Below, in pieces: positions 18,229 to 27,830 of a DNA stretch of 33,444 nt. The translations under genes were made by a program, and so were the position numbers. The stretch's first letter is position 1, and the number at the start of each line of letters is the position of its first letter. The stretch lies in assembly GCA_964540855.1 (NCBI GenBank), contig CAZIOI010000005.1, positions 1-33,444 of the forward strand, written 5' to 3'. The notes under the pieces are model-generated. The model was not told the origin of the DNA. It searched no databases and worked only from the letters and a program-made list of their open reading frames with translations. Source of the DNA: CAZIOI01 sp964540855. Its GTDB lineage: Bacteria > Patescibacteriota > UBA1384 > DTJR01.

Positions 18229-20863
18229 ACCTACTTACTTCGATGTTTGGTTCCGGTTTTGTCTCAATATCGGCTGTTTTTTGCTGCGTGTCGATACCCG
18301 CTATTGGTTGATCGGAGGATTCGGGCTTTTCTTCCGGAGCACTGACTGTTACGGAGGCAACGCGGTCTTTACCATTGAGTCTCATTAACCTAACGCCTTG
18401 TGTATCTCGCCCCAAGAGTTTAGCTGATTTCGCCGGAATTCTTATAACTTGACCGTGGCTTGAAACCATAATCAGGTCGGAAGTCAGTTCGTTGGTAATT
18501 AGCGCCTCAACAACGTTTCCTGTTTTATCTGAGACCTTGGACGCTCTTACTCCATAGCCGCCTCTCTTTTGTTGTGGAAAGTGCTTAACGATTTCCGTTC
18601 TCTTGCCATAGCCATTTTGCAACACTGTAATTAACTCAAACTGCTTGGCGATTACCGGATCCTTGCCGAACGCATTCATGGATATTAGCCTGTCTGCCGT
18701 CTTTAACCTCATGCCGATTACGCCGGCGGCGCTTCTGCCCATCGGTCTGGCTTGAGACTCTTCAAAAAGGATACCTTGACCGTTTTTAGTCACCATTACT
18801 ATCAGATCGTCGCCCGACGTCACTTTAATAAACTTGAGCTGATCGTTCGGCTTCATCTTGATTGCCATAATTCCGGTTTTTCTGATATTAAGATAAGCTG
18901 CCACAGGAGTTCTCTTGATGTTGCCCTGTTCTGTCGCAAATGTGAAGAATTTTTCTTCCAATTGTTCGTCAGAGGGGAAGACAAGCATGGAACTGACATT
19001 TTCCTCAGGTGAGAGTTGGATTAAATTTACAATGGACTGACCGCGTGATTGGCGGCTGGCGGATGGTAACTCGTAAATACGACTCAGGAAAACCTTACCT
19101 TGGTTTGTGAAGAAAAATACTCTATCGTGTGTGTTGGCATATTCCATTTGGAGGACTTCATCTTCTTCTTTCGGCACTATTCCGATTATTCCTTTTCCGC
19201 CGCGCCCTTGTTTTTTATACGAGTCTTCGGGAACTCTCTTAATATAATTTCCTTTTGTAAGCGTGACAAACACCTTTTCATTCGGTATTAAATCTTCCGC
19301 TTTGAAATCTCCTAATTCTTGATCGATGATTTTTGTTCGCCTAGCTTTTGCGTATTTTTCCTTAATTCCACTTAGTTCGTCTTTTATTATTGATAAAACC
19401 TTGCCGTTATCTGCCAAAATCGCTTCAAGCTCGGCAATGAGCTTTAATTTTTCGGCTAATTCATCTTCAATCCTTTGCCTTTCAAGCGCTGCGAGAGCGG
19501 ATAGGCGCATATCAAGGATTGCATTCGCCTGAACATCGGTAAATTCAAATTTTTCTACCAAGTTTTTGTGTGCATTCTCTCTATTGGCAGACTTCCTTAT
19601 CGTATCGATTATTTCATCTATTATATCTAGCGCTTTTTTTAACCCTTCCAAAATATGGGCGCGCTCTTTTGCTCTATCGAGATCAAACTGTGTCCTTCGT
19701 CTTACGACAATTACTCTGTGGCTGACAAATTCCTGTAGAGCACTTCGCAGATTTAAAACTCTCGGTTGAATCTTATCAACCAATGCAAGCATATTTATGT
19801 GAAATGATGTTTGAAGTGCCGTCAAATCGTAAATACGGTTGATGACTTTTTTTGGATAGGCAGTTGATTTAAGTTCAATCACAATACGGACTTTATCGGT
19901 GCGATCCGATTCGTCTCTGATATCCGTGACGCCTTCAATTCTTTTTTCTTTAACAAGGTTTGCAATCTTCGTAATTAGGTCAGCTTTATTAACCTGATAG
20001 GGAATTGAAGTGATAATAATTTTGAATCCTTTTTTGTCCTCGATGATTTCGCTTTCGCCTCTTATTATCAGCTTGCCTTTTCCGGTTGCAAAAGCATTTT
20101 TGATTCCCTGTGAGCCGTGGATAACAGCACCTGTCGGAAAATCGGGTCCCTTGACATATTTTGAAAGTTCTTCGATAGATATTTCAGGATTGTCGATTAA
20201 AGCCATTGTGCCATCGCAAAGCTCGCCGAGATTATGCGGCGGAATATTCGTTGCCATACCAACGGCAATTCCGACTGTACCGTTCAATAGAAGATTAGGC
20301 ACTTTAGTTGGTAGGACAGTCGGTTCTTTCAGCGTATTATCGTAGTTTGGTGCAAAGTCTACGGTATCTTTATCAATGTCGTCGAGCATTCTCTCGGATA
20401 TTGAGCTCATTCTCGCTTCAGTATATCTGGGAGCGGCTGCCGAGTCTCCGTCCATTGACCCAAAGTTTCCTTGGCCATCGACTAGGGGAATATTCATTCT
20501 AAAATCTTGTACCATACCAACTATGGTGTCATAAACGGCCATATCGCCGTGCGGATGATATTTACCCAAAACTTCTCCAACTATTTTGGATGACTTGGTG
20601 TATTTGGATGTTGAGATCAGATTCATTTCGCCCATGGCGTAAATGATGCGTCTGTGCACGGGTTTCATACCATCGCGCGCATCGGGCAGGGCCCTGGCGA
20701 TGATTACACTCATAGCATAATCGAGATAGGATTGTTCCATCTCGGTTATAATCGGGCGCGCTGAAATATAGCCGGCCTCTGTTTTAACCCCTTCGGCGTT
20801 GTTTTCTTGATGTAATTTAGGCTCTATCTCTTCGGGAACCTGTTTGTTTTCTATTTCTTCCAT
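18215..20863 (-). CDS. gyrA: DNA gyrase subunit A
   Basis: Breakage-reunion subunit of gyrase; introduces negative supercoils with GyrB. The winged-helix region includes HPHGDMAVYDTIV and the catalytic Tyr147 in APRYTEARMS. The coiled-coil tower follows, then the C-terminal beta-pinwheel with the GyrA box QGRGGKG, which separates it from ParC. 882 aa is normal. An unusual point is Met108 at the place of E. coli Ser83 in the quinolone-determining region; the Asp at the Asp87 position is kept. The acidic N- and C-terminal tails are extra. The gene lies 2 nt after gyrB and overlaps infB. Confidence 0.96.
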   Translation of the reverse strand: MEEIENKQVPEEIEPKLHQENNAEGVKTEAGYISARPIITEMEQSYLDYAMSVIIARALPDARDGMKPVHRRIIYAMGEMNLISTSKYTKSSKIVGEVLGKYHPHGDMAVYDTIVGMVQDFRMNIPLVDGQGNFGSMDGDSAAAPRYTEARMSSISERMLDDIDKDTVDFAPNYDNTLKEPTVLPTKVPNLLLNGTVGIAVGMATNIPPHNLGELCDGTMALIDNPEISIEELSKYVKGPDFPTGAVIHGSQGIKNAFATGKGKLIIRGESEIIEDKKGFKIIITSIPYQVNKADLITKIANLVKEKRIEGVTDIRDESDRTDKVRIVIELKSTAYPKKVINRIYDLTALQTSFHINMLALVDKIQPRVLNLRSALQEFVSHRVIVVRRRTQFDLDRAKERAHILEGLKKALDIIDEIIDTIRKSANRENAHKNLVEKFEFTDVQANAILDMRLSALAALERQRIEDELAEKLKLIAELEAILADNGKVLSIIKDELSGIKEKYAKARRTKIIDQELGDFKAEDLIPNEKVFVTLTKGNYIKRVPEDSYKKQGRGGKGIIGIVPKEEDEVLQMEYANTHDRVFFFTNQGKVFLSRIYELPSASRQSRGQSIVNLIQLSPEENVSSMLVFPSDEQLEEKFFTFATEQGNIKRTPVAAYLNIRKTGIMAIKMKPNDQLKFIKVTSGDDLIVMVTKNGQGILFEESQARPMGRSAAGVIGMRLKTADRLISMNAFGKDPVIAKQFELITVLQNGYGKRTEIVKHFPQQKRGGYGVRASKVSDKTGNVVEALITNELTSDLIMVSSHGQVIRIPAKSAKLLGRDTQGVRLMRLNGKDRVASVTVSAPEEKPESSDQPIAGIDTQQKTADIETKPEPNIEVSRYDDK

Positions 20864-20865
20864 GC

Positions 20866-22791
20866 TTATATATCTAAATTAGACACTGATTTTGCTCTTG
20901 TTTGTATAAAACGTTTTCGCGGCGGAACTTCTTCGCCCATCAACATTGAAAAAGTTGCGTCTGCTGCTTCAGCGTCATCGATTGTTACCTGTAAAAGTTT
21001 TCTATTTTCAGGATCCATTGTTGTTTCCCAAAGCTGTTCCGGATTCATTTCACCCAAACCCTTATATCTTTGAATCATGTAGCGACTATTTTTCTTTTCA
21101 ATTTTCTCTACTATTTCATCTTTTTGCTCCTCAGTGTGGGCATAGTTTTTTTCTTTGCCTGATTGAACTAAGAACAGCGGAGGCTGTGCGATATAAATAT
21201 ATCCTCTTTCAATTATTTCCCTGAAGTGTCTGAAAAAAAACGTCAAAAGCAATGTCCTGATATGGGATCCATCGACGTCAGCGTCCGTCATAATAATAAT
21301 TCTGTGGTATCTTGCCTTGTCGGGATTAAACTCCTCGCCGATACCGGCGCCGATTGCGACGACAAGCGCTTTAATTTCATCTGAGCTTAGCATCCTATCG
21401 AGTCTGGCTCTTTCAACGTTTAAAATTTTTCCTTTAAGCGGCAATATTGCTTGAAATTTACGGTCGCGACCTTGTTTGGCGGAACCGCCGGCCGAATCTC
21501 CCTCTACGATGTATATCTCTGATTTTGCGGGTGATTTCTCGCTGCAGTCAGCCAACTTTCCAGGCAGAGTCATTCCTTCTAAAATACCTTTTCTTATGAC
21601 AGTTTCTCGTGCCGCTCTTGCCGCCAATCTTGCCTTAGCAGACAGAGTAACTTTTTCAATAATTCTTTTTGCATCTGCAGGATGTTCTTCAAAATACTGC
21701 GCTAGACCTGATGAAACAATCGACTCGACAATTCCTTTTATTTCGGGATTGCCCAGCTTAGATTTAGTTTGTCCTTCAAATTGCGGATTTGCTAGCTTAA
21801 CAGAAATTATGGCGGTAAGCCCTTCGCGAACATCATCACCTGTTAAACCGCTATCAATTCCTTTGATCAAATCATTTTTCTTTGCATAATCGTTTATTAC
21901 TCTTGTAAGAGCGGTTTTGAATCCGGTTAGATGCGTTCCGCCTTCGACAGTGCTTATATTGTTAGCGAAAGTATAGGTATGCTCGTTAAAATCCTGCGTG
22001 TAAGCCAGCGACACTTCGACAGACGTATCGTCCGATTCCTTAAAAATATACACCGGCGGGTCGATCAAGGCCGATTTATTTATATTTATATGGCGAACAA
22101 ATGCGTTAATTCCGCCTTCAAAATAAAAGGTCAGTTTTTTCTTGTCTGTCTCGTCACGCTTATCTTCTACCGAGATTTTTACGCCTTTTGTCAGATACGC
22201 TTGCTGTCTCACTCGGTCAGCAATTGTTTTAAAACTAAATTCTACGGTTTCAAATATTTCCGAATCCGGTTTGAACGTAGTGGTTGTGCCGGTTCTGTCA
22301 GTAACTTTGCCTTTTTTAAGTTCGCTTGTCGGTTTGCCCTTCGAATAAGTTTGTCTATGAATATGTCCGTCTCTGTGAATTTCGGCCTCAAAATATTCGC
22401 TTAGAGCGTTTACAACCGAGACACCAACTCCGTGAAGACCGCCGGAAACTTTGTATCCGCCCCCACCAAATTTTCCGCCTGCATGAAGTACGGTCAAAAC
22501 GGTTTCCAGTGCCGATTTACCTGTCTGTTTGTGAATGTCAATCGGTATGCCTCTACCGTTATCAGTCATATGCACGATATTTTCGGGCAATAGTTCGATT
22601 GTGATCGTATCAGCATAACCACCCAACGCTTCATCGATCGAGTTATCAAGCACTTCCCAAACCAGGTGATGCAGTCCGTCAATTCCGGTTCCACCAATAT
22701 ACATACCCGGTCGTTTTCTAACCGGATCAAGTCCTTCAAGGACCGTTATTTGACTTGCATCATAGCTTTCTTTTTTGATTTCTTCAGCCAT
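20866..22791 (-). CDS. gyrB: DNA gyrase subunit B
   Basis: ATPase subunit of gyrase. The GHKL ATP-binding domain shows RPGMYIG, NSIDEALGG, TDNGRGIPIDIH and GGLHGVGVSVVNALS. The transducer follows, then the TOPRIM domain with EGDSAGGSA and the metal-binding DADVDGSHIRTLLL, and the C-terminal GLGEMNPEQLWETTM. At 641 aa it is the normal short type. The DUF4012 gene ends 66 nt upstream; I find no convincing promoter in that gap, so gyrB may be read through from the polysaccharide operon or use an atypical promoter. Confidence 0.96.
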   Translation of the reverse strand: MAEEIKKESYDASQITVLEGLDPVRKRPGMYIGGTGIDGLHHLVWEVLDNSIDEALGGYADTITIELLPENIVHMTDNGRGIPIDIHKQTGKSALETVLTVLHAGGKFGGGGYKVSGGLHGVGVSVVNALSEYFEAEIHRDGHIHRQTYSKGKPTSELKKGKVTDRTGTTTTFKPDSEIFETVEFSFKTIADRVRQQAYLTKGVKISVEDKRDETDKKKLTFYFEGGINAFVRHININKSALIDPPVYIFKESDDTSVEVSLAYTQDFNEHTYTFANNISTVEGGTHLTGFKTALTRVINDYAKKNDLIKGIDSGLTGDDVREGLTAIISVKLANPQFEGQTKSKLGNPEIKGIVESIVSSGLAQYFEEHPADAKRIIEKVTLSAKARLAARAARETVIRKGILEGMTLPGKLADCSEKSPAKSEIYIVEGDSAGGSAKQGRDRKFQAILPLKGKILNVERARLDRMLSSDEIKALVVAIGAGIGEEFNPDKARYHRIIIMTDADVDGSHIRTLLLTFFFRHFREIIERGYIYIAQPPLFLVQSGKEKNYAHTEEQKDEIVEKIEKKNSRYMIQRYKGLGEMNPEQLWETTMDPENRKLLQVTIDDAEAADATFSMLMGEEVPPRKRFIQTRAKSVSNLDI

Positions 22792-22857
22792 TTTTTCAAT
22801 ACAAAATATACCTTTTTTGCGGTCTTAATCTACTGTATCAGATACGTTCTGAGAATT

Positions 22858-24270
22858 CTAGAGCTCTAACTTAGGTTTATCAAATTGCCGGCGAGTAGTT
22901 TTTTTATCGGGCAGATTTAGTTCGATATCTTCCGGCAATGTCCCTGGTTGCTTCTGCACGGTTATTTTGTAATCATGAGCTGACTTAAGCATAAAGGGGA
23001 GCTTGTAGTTGATTTTGGCCGTTAATGCTTGACCCGGATCTGTTGAGAACCAGAATCCGAAAACACTTCGGCCGTATTCCTCGGTTTGATCAATTTGATC
23101 CATAATATCTTTGTCTGCAAGCTGCGCACTTACTATCTTTGAACCCAGTGGTGCGAAGACACGGGTGTAATTTCTATTTTGGTGTGTCGGCCATGTGTCG
23201 GACTTGTGTGACCTAGAGATTTCGAGATTTCCTGTATAAATATCATTTTCTAATCCAACCGAATATTTTATATTTTGCGTAACATTCAAGCTTGTCTTAT
23301 CACCTGCGAGATTAGCATTATTGACATGCAGATAATCCACTTCGTATGAGAGTATCTCGCCGGAGAGCCCAAAATCCTTAATGATCGGTTGTAGCTTAGA
23401 ATCATTCAAATAAACAAGGATTCGATTAGATTTAATTTGTCGGTGAATAAATCGGAGCATTTTAATCGGCGGGACTTTTTTGGCCCTTTCCATAATGATA
23501 GGAAAAAGGTCTTTGATGATCGTTTTGGGCTCGTTGATTGTGTGATTCTCGTCTATTGTCCAATATTCCGTATCGATTTTTTGACTCATTATTTGACTGA
23601 AATTATTTCCAGTTATTAATGTTCTGTCTTCCATCTCTATCGGGCCGACAAGATCCAGAAGGTCAATCATAGTGAGTGATGAGACTGCGATTACACCGTC
23701 GGAATTTTTATTCCATCCCTGCCCAAAATACCACTCGATTGTTTTGGCGGATTCAGTAAAATCAGCGGACCAGTTTGCGTTAACAAAGCTTTGTGATTTG
23801 CCTTGCCATATTTCTTGCATCGGTTTGGGCATTGTTACGTCGGCCTCTTTCTCAATTTTGTTGCTGTTTTTGTATGGGTTAGTTTCGAAAATTATCTCGG
23901 TTTTTTTGATGTCTTCGGGGATTTCTATATAGGCGAAACTGCCCCAAAAACCGCCCGTAGGGCGCAATTCAGCACTATTTTGAAAGCCGACTATGTAAGA
24001 AGAATTCCGACCGCCCATGAATAGTTTATAGATATCGTACAGTGGTGAAGTTGTGACAAGCACACCAACAGCAATTATACAGCCAAGCACGCACGCGGCT
24101 ATTATAGAGAATTTTTTTACCCTGAGTCTTTTCTTAGCCAGCCTTTTATCTCGATCGGGCTTTTCGATCTTTATTTTATATTGCGCTTTATCGGCAACAA
24201 TGCGGGGTCTTGTAACTTTTTTTGCTTTGCCGATTGAATCAATTAGTACTTTTTTTTTGCCATTGGCCAT
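22858..24270 (-). CDS. DUF4012-family membrane protein
   Basis: 470 aa. A very basic N-terminus (KKVLIDSIGKAKKVTRPRIV onward to about 48) precedes one membrane segment near 52-75 (IIAACVLGCIIAVGVLVTT). The extracytoplasmic part has the DUF4012 signature YIVGFQNSAELRPTGGFWGS, where a negatively regulated LytR-like fold has been suggested for related proteins. DUF4012 proteins are common in CPR and Chloroflexi beside surface-glycan genes; biochemical role is not known. It lies 3 nt after the Wzz-like gene, in the same operon. Confidence 0.82.
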   Translation of the reverse strand: MANGKKKVLIDSIGKAKKVTRPRIVADKAQYKIKIEKPDRDKRLAKKRLRVKKFSIIAACVLGCIIAVGVLVTTSPLYDIYKLFMGGRNSSYIVGFQNSAELRPTGGFWGSFAYIEIPEDIKKTEIIFETNPYKNSNKIEKEADVTMPKPMQEIWQGKSQSFVNANWSADFTESAKTIEWYFGQGWNKNSDGVIAVSSLTMIDLLDLVGPIEMEDRTLITGNNFSQIMSQKIDTEYWTIDENHTINEPKTIIKDLFPIIMERAKKVPPIKMLRFIHRQIKSNRILVYLNDSKLQPIIKDFGLSGEILSYEVDYLHVNNANLAGDKTSLNVTQNIKYSVGLENDIYTGNLEISRSHKSDTWPTHQNRNYTRVFAPLGSKIVSAQLADKDIMDQIDQTEEYGRSVFGFWFSTDPGQALTAKINYKLPFMLKSAHDYKITVQKQPGTLPEDIELNLPDKKTTRRQFDKPKLEL

Positions 24271-24273
24271 TAA

Positions 24274-24894
24274 CTATTTCTTTAGCGACTCTTTAATGCT
24301 TGCGTAAGAGAATGCCAAGAATAAGCCGACAATAGCCGCGACGATGCTGTTTAGCGCTGTCATTTTGGGCGTTTCAACCACAACCGGTTCGCTGACAAAA
24401 ACGTCGAACGATCCGGAGGAATCCGTCTTGTTATATTCGGCGACCTTTGACTTTACAATTTCACCCGCCTTTTTTATCAAAATCCCGGCTTTTGTAGCAT
24501 CGTCCGATGAATAAGAAATATCTATAACACTGGAGTCTGCAACTTTTTTCTTTGCTGTAAATATCTTAGAAATATCTTTTAGACTACCTTCCGGTTTCTC
24601 GTATCCCGCGGAAACAAATATTTCTGACACGACCGAGGCGGAGGAAAACCAACCGGCTATATTGTTTGAGATCGCTCCTGCAGCTTGTGTATTGTAATAG
24701 TTGTCATATTGAAAATAATCCACGTCAGTTTGCTTTTGGCTTTGATGGCGGGTTATATCAACAGCAATCGAGGTTTGATAGACAGGTTTTTGAGTGGCCG
24801 TGAGATATCCTGTCAAACCCCCAAACAAAATAATCATAAGAACAAATACACTGATATTCTTTTTAATCATCGTTAGATAGTCTGATATTTCCAT
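24274..24894 (-). CDS. Wzz-like polysaccharide chain-length/co-polymerase protein without kinase domain
   Basis: 206 aa with the classic topology of two membrane helices around an external loop: MEISDYLTMIKKNISVFVLM with the first helix at about 14-30, and the second at about 181-198 (NSIVAAIVGLFLAFSYAS). The Pro-containing region before helix 2 (VVETPKMTALNSIV) is typical of Wzz/YveK proteins. No Walker motifs follow, so no fused tyrosine kinase. It would set the length or guide the polymerisation of a surface glycan. It is 27 nt after the GT4 gene. Confidence 0.82.
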   Translation of the reverse strand: MEISDYLTMIKKNISVFVLMIILFGGLTGYLTATQKPVYQTSIAVDITRHQSQKQTDVDYFQYDNYYNTQAAGAISNNIAGWFSSASVVSEIFVSAGYEKPEGSLKDISKIFTAKKKVADSSVIDISYSSDDATKAGILIKKAGEIVKSKVAEYNKTDSSGSFDVFVSEPVVVETPKMTALNSIVAAIVGLFLAFSYASIKESLKK

Positions 24895-24921
24895 TTTTCT
24901 CCTTTACATGTTCGCTTAATG

Positions 24922-26010
24922 CTAATTATTAGGCTCGATTTTATCGATAAAAATTTTTATATTTTCACAAAAATTTTCTGTGGAAAATTTTTGTGCGCTT
25001 GCAGCAATTTTTCGGCGGTCAAATTGCATTTTTTCAAATCTTTCTATGGCTTTACACATACTATCAACGGTCTGGCTTTCAAATAAAACAGCATTCATGC
25101 CTTCGATCAGCGATTCCTTGCACCCTCCCTTATTTAAAGCTATGGCGACTGTACCGAATGAGTTTGCCTCAATTGGTACAATACCAAAATCTTCATCTGC
25201 AGGAAATATGACAGCCTTTGCATTTTTGTATAATGTTTTTTTTGCCCCGTCCGATACAGCGCCCAAAAAACTAATATTCTCGTGACCGTTTGCAAGCCTT
25301 TTTAGATTTTCCAATTCCGGACCCGTTCCTGCTATGACCAGTTTTTTGTTTAGCCTAATACACGAACGAACCGCTAAATCGATCCTTTTATATGTGACGA
25401 GCCGGCTAATACAAAAATAGAAGTCTTCTTTTTTATTGCTCAATACGTCTGCGCTAAAAATTTCTACAGGCGGATATATTACGGTAGCTTCTCTATTGTA
25501 AAACTTCTTTATTCTCTCGGCTGTGTAATTTGAATTTGATATGAAAAAATCTATAAAATGATTGGATTCAAGATCCCATTTTTTAAGCATTTTGACAAAA
25601 AAACCGCCCCCGGGAAGTTTGATGATTCTGCCGTCGGTTTTTGGTTCCCACGCGTATCTCATTGGGGTATGGCAATAACAAACGTGAACACACTCTGGCG
25701 ATTTTTTGATAAATTTACCGACAGAAGAAGAGCTGGATATAATCAAGTCGTATCCGCTAATATCGAAATTGCGCATGGCGATCGGTAGCAAAGGAGCTAA
25801 AAATTGATGTTTTTTATTTAAAAGCGGAATTTTTTGCAGCCAAGTTGTTCCGGTAAGCCGATTTTTATATTCGGGAAAAATTTTTGGATTGTAAACAGAA
25901 GTATAGAGATCAGCTTTGGGAAATATTTTTAAAAGGTTATCAACTACTTTTTCGGCACCTCCTCGGCTTGTCAGCCATTCTGCGACTATTGCGACTTTCT
26001 TGGGCTGCAT
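24922..26010 (-). CDS. GT4-family glycosyltransferase (WbaZ-like) of the surface-glycan operon
   Basis: 362 aa, GT-B fold. The N-terminus VAIVAEWLTSRGGAEKVVDN and the motif CYCHTPMRYAWEP match the WbaZ-type mannosyltransferase group. The donor side has FYFCISRLVTYKRIDLAV, LVIAGTGPELENL, and the GT4 E-x7-E pattern in FGIVPIEANSFGTVAIAL. The ATG at 26010 shares one base with the TGA of the preceding gene (TGATG), with GGGAGG at good spacing. It probably adds the second or a later sugar to the lipid-linked repeat unit; the sugar is not known. Confidence 0.87.
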   Translation of the reverse strand: MQPKKVAIVAEWLTSRGGAEKVVDNLLKIFPKADLYTSVYNPKIFPEYKNRLTGTTWLQKIPLLNKKHQFLAPLLPIAMRNFDISGYDLIISSSSSVGKFIKKSPECVHVCYCHTPMRYAWEPKTDGRIIKLPGGGFFVKMLKKWDLESNHFIDFFISNSNYTAERIKKFYNREATVIYPPVEIFSADVLSNKKEDFYFCISRLVTYKRIDLAVRSCIRLNKKLVIAGTGPELENLKRLANGHENISFLGAVSDGAKKTLYKNAKAVIFPADEDFGIVPIEANSFGTVAIALNKGGCKESLIEGMNAVLFESQTVDSMCKAIERFEKMQFDRRKIAASAQKFSTENFCENIKIFIDKIEPNN

Positions 26011-27473
26011 CAATATCCTCCCTTGCCCTTGATAACTGCCGAAAATGTTTTAGCGATAATATAGAGGTCGAAAGCAACCGACCAATTTTCTAGATAAAAA
26101 ATATCGAGTCTGGCTTCTTCTTCAAAACTCAAATCGCTGCGTCCCGATATTTGCGCTAGACCTGTTATTCCCGGTTTGATAAGCAGAAGTTTGCGTTGTT
26201 CGCTTGTATAGTTTTGAACCTCCTTGGGTTGATGCGGTCTTGGACCGACAAGGCTCATATTGCCGATTAAGACGTTGTAAAGTTGAGGCAATTCGTCGAG
26301 GCTGGTCTTTCGCAAAAATTTGCCGGCCCGCGTTACTCTCGGATCATCAGCTATTTTGTATAATGCATCGCCCTTTTTGATGTTTTTTTCCGATTCTATC
26401 AGCGAGTTTTGAAATTCCTCCGCTCTATGACCGCCATAAAGAGTGCCCGTACAGTGTTCGAGATGCATTGTGCGAAATTTGTAGGTAAAAAATTCTCCTT
26501 TGTTGCCAACTCGAACGTTTTTATATATAGCCGGACCTTTCGAATCAAAAATCACCACAAGGTATAAAACGATTAGTATCGGCGATGTTAATATGACCGC
26601 TACTAGCGATACAACGATATCGATTGCTCTTTTTATAAACACGCCCCAACCTTGCAGTGCAGTCCCTTGAAACTCGATCATCGGTATGCCCGCAAATTCA
26701 TCGTATTGTAGAGCGCGAGCTCCGACTTGCGCGTGAGCCGGTACGGCCTTGAATATTACCTGATTTTCTTGGCAGGTTCTTAAAATTTCAAACAACCTTT
26801 CATTGTCCATACCGGTGTAAGTCATTATTATCTCGTCAATTTTCTTGTCTGAAATAATAGTTTCGAGATTATTAATCTCTCCTAAATAATTAACATTATC
26901 AATTTCGACCGGTTGGCTAACCCCGATGAAACCAACCAATCTGTATCCCAGGGCAGGCTTGAATAATATTTGCGATACCAAGTTTTCACTTGTTGCGTCT
27001 CGTTTTCCAATGATTGCCAGAGAGATGCGATTTTGCCGTCTGGCATAAAATCTATTTTTAATAAGCTCCATAATTGCTCTGCCCAGACCTACAAAAATGA
27101 TTGCCAATATCCAGACGTAAAAAACGATTAACCTTGAAAAAAAATCGCTTCTTTGAAAAAAGACATATAAAACCATTGCCATTGCTCCAAGGCTTGATCC
27201 AACGATGATCTGACCGAGCTGGAAAGCCCTCTGACGCTTTTGGCTATAAAGTCCCGCAAGGCTGAATGCCAATATCCATACTGGCAACATAAGAAGAGCA
27301 AGATTGAGATATTTTGCAAAAGGCCAAATGTAAATCACAGGTATCGGGCTGGCGATACTGCTTCTTGCAATATACGCCACTACAAAAGCGGACAGCACCA
27401 TAGCGAGGTCAATCGGCAGGCTTAAAAAATTGAAAAACAAAGAAATATTCTTCTTGTGAAATCTATGTTTCAT
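26010..27473 (-). CDS. Undecaprenyl-phosphate sugar-phosphate transferase (polyprenyl glycosylphosphotransferase)
   Basis: Starts glycan synthesis by moving a sugar-1-phosphate onto undecaprenyl phosphate. Four membrane helices occupy about residues 10-130, then a CoA-binding-like domain (RISLAIIGKRDA...), a fifth hydrophobic segment in FIKRAIDIVVSLVAVILTS, and the catalytic domain: YKNVRVGNKGEFFTYKFRTM, TRAGKFLRKTSLDELPQLYN, and MSLVGPRPHQP. Length of 487 aa fits the WbaP/WcaJ class. It is first in the operon with the GT4, Wzz and DUF4012 genes. The promoter at 27481-27509 puts the transcript start about 1 nt from the ATG, and there is no SD, so the mRNA looks leaderless. Confidence 0.93.
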   Translation of the reverse strand: MKHRFHKKNISLFFNFLSLPIDLAMVLSAFVVAYIARSSIASPIPVIYIWPFAKYLNLALLMLPVWILAFSLAGLYSQKRQRAFQLGQIIVGSSLGAMAMVLYVFFQRSDFFSRLIVFYVWILAIIFVGLGRAIMELIKNRFYARRQNRISLAIIGKRDATSENLVSQILFKPALGYRLVGFIGVSQPVEIDNVNYLGEINNLETIISDKKIDEIIMTYTGMDNERLFEILRTCQENQVIFKAVPAHAQVGARALQYDEFAGIPMIEFQGTALQGWGVFIKRAIDIVVSLVAVILTSPILIVLYLVVIFDSKGPAIYKNVRVGNKGEFFTYKFRTMHLEHCTGTLYGGHRAEEFQNSLIESEKNIKKGDALYKIADDPRVTRAGKFLRKTSLDELPQLYNVLIGNMSLVGPRPHQPKEVQNYTSEQRKLLLIKPGITGLAQISGRSDLSFEEEARLDIFYLENWSVAFDLYIIAKTFSAVIKGKGGY

Positions 27474-27480
27474 CAGAGAA

Positions 27481-27509
27481 ATATTAGCAAAATCGAGACC
27501 TTCTTACAA
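27481..27509 (-). promoter_or_regulatory. Promoter of the surface-polysaccharide operon, leaderless type
   Basis: The minus strand reads TTGTAA, a 17-nt spacer, then TAATAT. Expected start is near 27474, next to the ATG at 27473. Confidence 0.55.
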
Positions 27510-27510
27510 C

Positions 27511-27536
27511 AAAAACCCTCCTATTGGAGGGTTTTT
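27511..27536. terminator. Bidirectional intrinsic terminator
   Basis: AAAAACCCTCC and GGAGGGTTTTT form a perfect 11-bp stem around TATT. It ends the minus-strand transcript of the 66-aa gene just before the next operon's promoter. Confidence 0.9.
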
Positions 27537-27556
27537 GCGTATTTGCTAAACTCTAT

Positions 27557-27757
27557 CTAGCCTTTTTTGAGCATTGGAAGGCCCGTTCTTGGGTTCTCCA
27601 TTACTACGTAGCCAGCTGGAAGACTATCTACCGCACCGTCTCTTTCATCCTTTGCGAAGAAGTAGATTACTTGTTTTCTTCCTCCTCTCAGTGTGACCTC
27701 TCTTGAGTGCAGATAATAGGTTGTACCAGTCTTTTTGGATTCAACGCTATATGCCAT
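27557..27757 (-). CDS. Small stand-alone protein of unknown function (66 aa)
   Basis: The protein is beta-rich and basic, beginning MAYSVESKKTGTTYYLHS, with EVTLRGGRKQVIYFFAKD, a central LPAGYVVMEN and RTGLPML near the end. I do not recognise a named family, though it has the look of a conserved small cytoplasmic protein. The start at 27757 is set by GGAGG 8 nt upstream; a GTG at 27766 is less well placed. The unit is complete in itself: a consensus promoter (27803-27830), a strong SD and a strong terminator (27511-27536), which suggests high expression. No signal peptide or membrane segment. Confidence 0.8.
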   Translation of the reverse strand: MAYSVESKKTGTTYYLHSREVTLRGGRKQVIYFFAKDERDGAVDSLPAGYVVMENPRTGLPMLKKG

Positions 27758-27802
27758 GTTACCCACCTCCTCCCTAAGTTCTTATAATTTACTATCAATC
27801 TG

Positions 27803-27830
27803 ATTATAAGGAGTAGCTATCTTTTGTCAA
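27803..27830 (-). promoter_or_regulatory. Full-consensus promoter for the 66-aa gene
   Basis: The minus strand reads TTGACA, a 16-nt spacer, then TATAAT. It lies in the last codons of the 4-TM gene. Start near 27796 gives a leader of about 39 nt with GGGAGGAGG. This is the best match to consensus in the window. Confidence 0.75.

Noticed and set aside
22792..22857. Promoter for gyrB in the 66-nt gap
   Set aside because: TATATT is present but no -35 at suitable spacing; not strong enough to list.
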